Assembly: GCA_030248215.1 (NCBI GenBank)
Contig: JASANG010000570.1
Span: 1 to 64,000, forward strand
Length of the DNA: 64,000 nucleotides
Source of the DNA: Enoplolaimus lenunculus
Taxonomy: Eukaryota; Nematoda; Enoplea; Enoplida; Thoracostomopsidae
Reading direction: 5' to 3'
In this document: one piece after another, positions 60,745 through 64,000 of the stretch
How the letters are laid out: every line of letters starts with the position of its first letter
How positions within the stretch are numbered: the stretch's first letter is position 1
Made by a program: the position numbers and the translations under genes
Notes under the pieces: model-generated
Database searches by the model: none
Told to the model about the DNA's origin: nothing
What the model saw: the letters and a program-made list of their open reading frames with translations, nothing else

Positions 60745-63286
60745 ATGCCGGTGTCTCAGTTTCAGGTACGTTTGTTTTAAATAATTTAAAAGTTGATATG
60801 GTTCTTTGACAAAATCGTGTTCAACTCATAAAATACAGTGACATTTTCTCACGTGATTTTAATTTAAGTTTGCATAAAGTATGCTTAAATGCAACATGGT
60901 GATACAAATTAGGGAGTAGATGAATGTCTATAGTACGCACGATACGGAAACGAATAGTGATGATCAAAGTATGCCTGAGTAAAAATGAATATTTGGAGTA
61001 AAATGTGTTTTGTTTTGGCCTCAATAAAATTTGCAAACATCGATGGCTATGCTCAAAGCGGAAACGGATATTAATCCGAAATATGTTTGGTGAAAAATAA
61101 ATATTGGTTGGGTTTCTGAAATCTTACTTAAGCATTTATTTAAGTTATGCTGTAGTAATTACTCAAGTCATAGACTTGAGTAAATACTTAAATTTTCGAG
61201 CGAAAACAAATAAACGCCAAATGTCAGCCATTGTCATAACAAAAAAGTAATAGCTTTGCTTTATATTGAAGATCAGCCAATAGTCTCCAGTTTCAATTTG
61301 ATCAAGGTTAGTATGCCTGAATGGTAAATTTGTAATTTATCAAATTTAATTCAGCGACTTAAGTATTTACTTAACTTAAGTACGCTCTTAAAAACGACAA
61401 AATGGTTAAGTCATTACTGAAATCAAGTGCGAATGCTTAAGGTCTTAACTTTAACAATTTGTAAGTCGTACTAAACAATGTAGCTGCTTATATCAATATT
61501 TGGGATTGCTCTATAACCCTAAGGGTTGTGCTCTACTTTACTAGTCCGGACGCCGGCGCGCTATGGCGGGCGGTAATTTTTAATAAAGTTTTATAGCGCT
61601 GGGCACCGGCTCTTGGCGGCGTGCGGCGAGTATAGCGCAACCCTTAGTGCTGCATAACTGTAGTGACCCGAATATGAAGAAGTGATTGATGTTGATTTCG
61701 AATCGCTAGAGGATGTCCCTTTACTCTTGTTTTCTGGGCTGTTGTTTATTTTTCAATCCAGCACCAGTTATTTAGACTTGGACCACAACCTTTAACTTTT
61801 ATTTCAATCATTTTTAATGGTTTACCTTCATTTTACTTTAGGAATATACTCTTAAAACTTGACTATACTGCCATAAATATGATAAACATTACATTTTGAG
61901 TATGAGTCAAAGTCTGGACTGAAATAAGTTCGCTCCAGGAAGCATTTACGCAATCTGATTAGAGTAATTGACGTTTATTGACTAATTAGTATAATTTTCG
62001 ACATTATCCATTTATGCTATCTCATTCACACGCGGAATAGGGACTTCAGACGCATATTACCTTCATCTCTTATATTCGGGTCAGTAACTGAACATTATAG
62101 GAACTCATTAAAAGTTTCTTTAATTCGTGTTGATTTTACTCGCTACCAATTATAATGTATATCATGAATATGTCTGTGTTCTTTGGAAAACTAAACTTTG
62201 CGGTTTATACTTTGGCCGCTGAACATTTGGGGCCAGACGGGACCAATCAGCGTTATTTGTGGTTCCGTCTCGAATCAGTTCGTGCAAAAAGGCTTTAGTT
62301 TTGTAATCTATTTGGCTTCTACCTTGCAAGGTTTTTCCGCGTGTTTTAAAAGAATTATATTCTAGTATAATGCGGAGAGTCACGTGGTGCCACGCGACCA
62401 GTATAGCGTCACCCGTAGTATCATACATACTAATTATTTGTTGTAAAAATTATTTCAGCGAACTCGCACGTATGAATCAAGTTTCAAAAGGTAAATTGCG
62501 AATTACGCAGAGAATAAATTGTTTAAAATTTCAACACTCTTACTTTCTTAAATTTTCAAGACAAATGTCTTGTATTTGAGACATTAATTGCCTTAAACAG
62601 CTCACAAATTCGTTCCTTGTATGGTTAAAACATAAATGTCTTATATTCAAGAAATTGGGACACAAATTGTTTTCTTTCAAAAAATGGTTGTCTTATATTC
62701 AAAAATTGATTTTCTGATTTTATGTATGTAAAAAATGTCGTTCCGTTTATATCCTTAAGAGAGTATATAAATAATCGAATTTCAAAGATATTTTGGATTG
62801 GGCTCAGGATCCCTCCAACTTAAGTTTACGTCACTGACGCAGCTTAGGTTGCAAAATTAGCGTTGAGCTTTAGCTTTCAATTTTGGAATCGGTTTTCATG
62901 TGAAATGTCTGTGATATATTTCAGACATATTTGTCTTAATCGTTTGTGAAACAAAGTGTTAAATTTCATAGTTTTAAGTTTGAAACATTGGCGGAAACAT
63001 TTAAGACCCATATTTCTGAAACATTTAAAGAATAAAAAGTCTTGAATTCAAGTCATGAATGTCTGGACTCTGCATCGAGACAATTGTGTAAATTTCAGAC
63101 AATATTTCTTGAATGCAAGACAATTTATTTTGTGTATTATTATTAAGTTACATATCACACGTTGTATTTTGTTGAACCAGCGAAAGTTTTAAATATTTAA
63201 ATTTTAGTTTGTTTTATAGAGAATCAGTTTCAAATTTTGTGGAACCACCTCCAATTCAGCGCCATGGCTCGTTGCGTTCAGCCAAG
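60745..63286 (+). CDS. possible 5' end of an unidentified gene (three small exons, partial)
   Basis: Three short exons are compatible in phase. 60745-60765 has ATG and encodes MPVSQFQ, ending at donor GTACGT. 62459-62490 follows TTATTTCAG with a TACTAAT branch-like site upstream and encodes RTRTYESSFK plus two bases. 63220-63286 follows TTTTATAG, begins with the needed single base, encodes ESVSNFVEPPPIQRHGSLRS and AK, and ends at GTCAGT in phase 0. The joined 40-residue start is Ser/Pro/basic and I do not recognise it. Nothing further is visible before the window ends, so the gene would continue to the right. Chance assembly of splice sites in AT-rich DNA is a real alternative. Confidence 0.35.
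61104..61480. repeat. family C MITE, copy 3
   Basis: GGTTGGGTTTCTGAAATCTTAC start, TACTTAAG-type arms and the internal AAACGCCAAATGTCAGCC also present, inverted, in the 15857 copy. Right end worn. Confidence 0.55.
61505..61655. repeat. GC-rich inverted-repeat element
   Basis: AACCCTAAGGGTTGTGCT near the left and AGCGCAACCCTTAGTGCTGC near the right form partial inverted ends around a GC-rich centre (CGGACGCCGGCGCGC, GGCGGCGTGCGGCG) that is unlike its surroundings. Confidence 0.45.
61660..62090. repeat. element with family A-like ends
   Basis: CTGTAGTGACCCGAATATGA at the left and inverse TCTTATATTCGGGTCAGTAACTG at the right in part; internal sequence differs from family A. A related subfamily in intron 1 of the possible right-edge gene. 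Confidence 0.5.
62735..63145 (+). repeat. family F repeat, copy 4
   Basis: CGTTCCGTTTATATCCTTAA, AATTTCAAAGATATTTTGG, GGCTCAGGATCCCTCCAACT, GCGTTGAGCTTTAGCTTTC and ATTTCAGACATATTTGTC in the same order as copies 1 and 2. Confidence 0.6.
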
Positions 63287-64000
63287 GTCAGTTCGAGTAA
63301 TTTGCATAAATATGTGAAGTCAAAATTGGTCTAACAAAAAGTATTAATTAACGAGAAAGCTGCTGAATGTTTTAATTTTAGTTTCATAATAACACTGTCT
63401 TTACACAGTCAGCTTGTATATCATGAAAAGCATTCAGTTGCCAAGGTCTACATTTGTTCAGTTAAACTAACGAAAACATAATCTTAAACTGCACATCTAT
63501 ATAATTATAGCTGGAATGTCCCACATATGTATTTTGGGCAGCGTTCCAGTTGTTTTAATTATTGTTTTTGTTTCATATATCAACAAGAGACAGCATATAT
63601 ATGCAACTTAGAACACATTCTTAAAAAGTTTAATAAAGAATATTTTAGGGTTAAAAATTTGCAACAACATTGACCTGTTATATTAATTAATAGCTTAGCA
63701 GCTTTTGGTGTTTACTTCAATCGTTTTCGTTTTGACAGCCAAAACATTACGAATAAAATTGATTATAAAGACTCGCTATCCGTGTGATTGATAACTCATG
63801 AATAAAAGTCATTCCCCGGTTGCTCCTATCTTGAATTTTTCGACGTGTTTCTGTGGTTTGCAAACAATGCATAAAGATGTACCGTGAGGGGAAGGTATGG
63901 AGGCAGCCCCACCTGAATCCTTTCAGGCAGCGGCATTGTCTTATTCAAAAATTGTTACCACTTTATGAGTCTGTCAATTCTATATTAAACACCAACATTC
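63287..64000. other. right edge, no further exon recognised
   Basis: AT-rich sequence; if the 60745 gene is real this is its third intron. Confidence 0.35.

Noticed and set aside
62162-62428. 88-codon frame on the minus strand
   Set aside because: No known domain, and it lies in a region crossed by repeat remains; not enough to call a gene.
1-64000. Retrovirus, LTR element or other capsid-bearing element
   Set aside because: I looked for reverse transcriptase, integrase, capsid and paired long terminal repeats and saw none.

Overview
The window is nuclear DNA of an invertebrate animal. It is AT-rich, its genes are split by many introns with GT donors and TTTTAG/TTTCAG acceptors, and it is crowded with short inverted-repeat transposons. 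The proteins are animal-type (PHLPP, MGAT4, ADO, METTL26), but I cannot name the phylum. The (TTAGGC)n tracts look like nematode telomere but lie inside small transposons here, so they do not prove a nematode.

Four protein genes can be modelled, all on the + strand. (1) 9260-34301: a 22-exon PHLPP gene whose splice phases all agree. It encodes 2368 residues: a low-complexity head, RA-like domain, PH domain, leucine-rich repeats, PP2C-like phosphatase domain and a very long disordered tail. (2) 40598-44934: a 7-exon MGAT4 N-acetylglucosaminyltransferase of 599 residues, a type II Golgi membrane protein. (3) 49391-52738: a 3-exon ADO thiol dioxygenase of 424 residues with its three iron-binding histidines. 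(4) 55192-55809: an intronless METTL26 (UPF0585) methyltransferase-like protein of 205 residues. At the right edge (60745-63286) three small in-phase exons may be the start of a further gene that runs off the window. The genes belong to separate pathways (AKT/PKC signalling, N-glycan branching, thiol oxidation/oxygen sensing, unknown methylation). I see no operon-like link between them.

The rest is mostly non-autonomous transposons. I could separate about ten families: a TA-flanked mariner-like MITE (A), an 8-bp-duplication hAT-like MITE carrying GGCTTA repeats (B), a TACTTAAG-rich family (C), a GAGTC foldback family (D), a GAGCGAAGCTCG-ended family with a 170-bp internal minisatellite (E), a family of 400-450 bp with diverged GACATATTT-type motifs (F), an AAGCTTAAACTAAC foldback pair (G), a GTCGTAGCCC-ended MITE (H), a TTAA-flanked MITE, and a TAA-flanked element packed with perfect palindromes. 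The last sits inside a copy of F, and an unoccupied copy of the same target occurs 1.4 kb away. PHLPP intron 16 holds about 18 nearly identical 89-bp tandem units; worn single units of the same sequence occur at three other places. A tRNA-derived SINE lies as two copies just upstream of MGAT4, and a short hAT transposase relic lies between ADO and METTL26. I saw no retrovirus, LTR element, Polinton, CRISPR array or rRNA gene.
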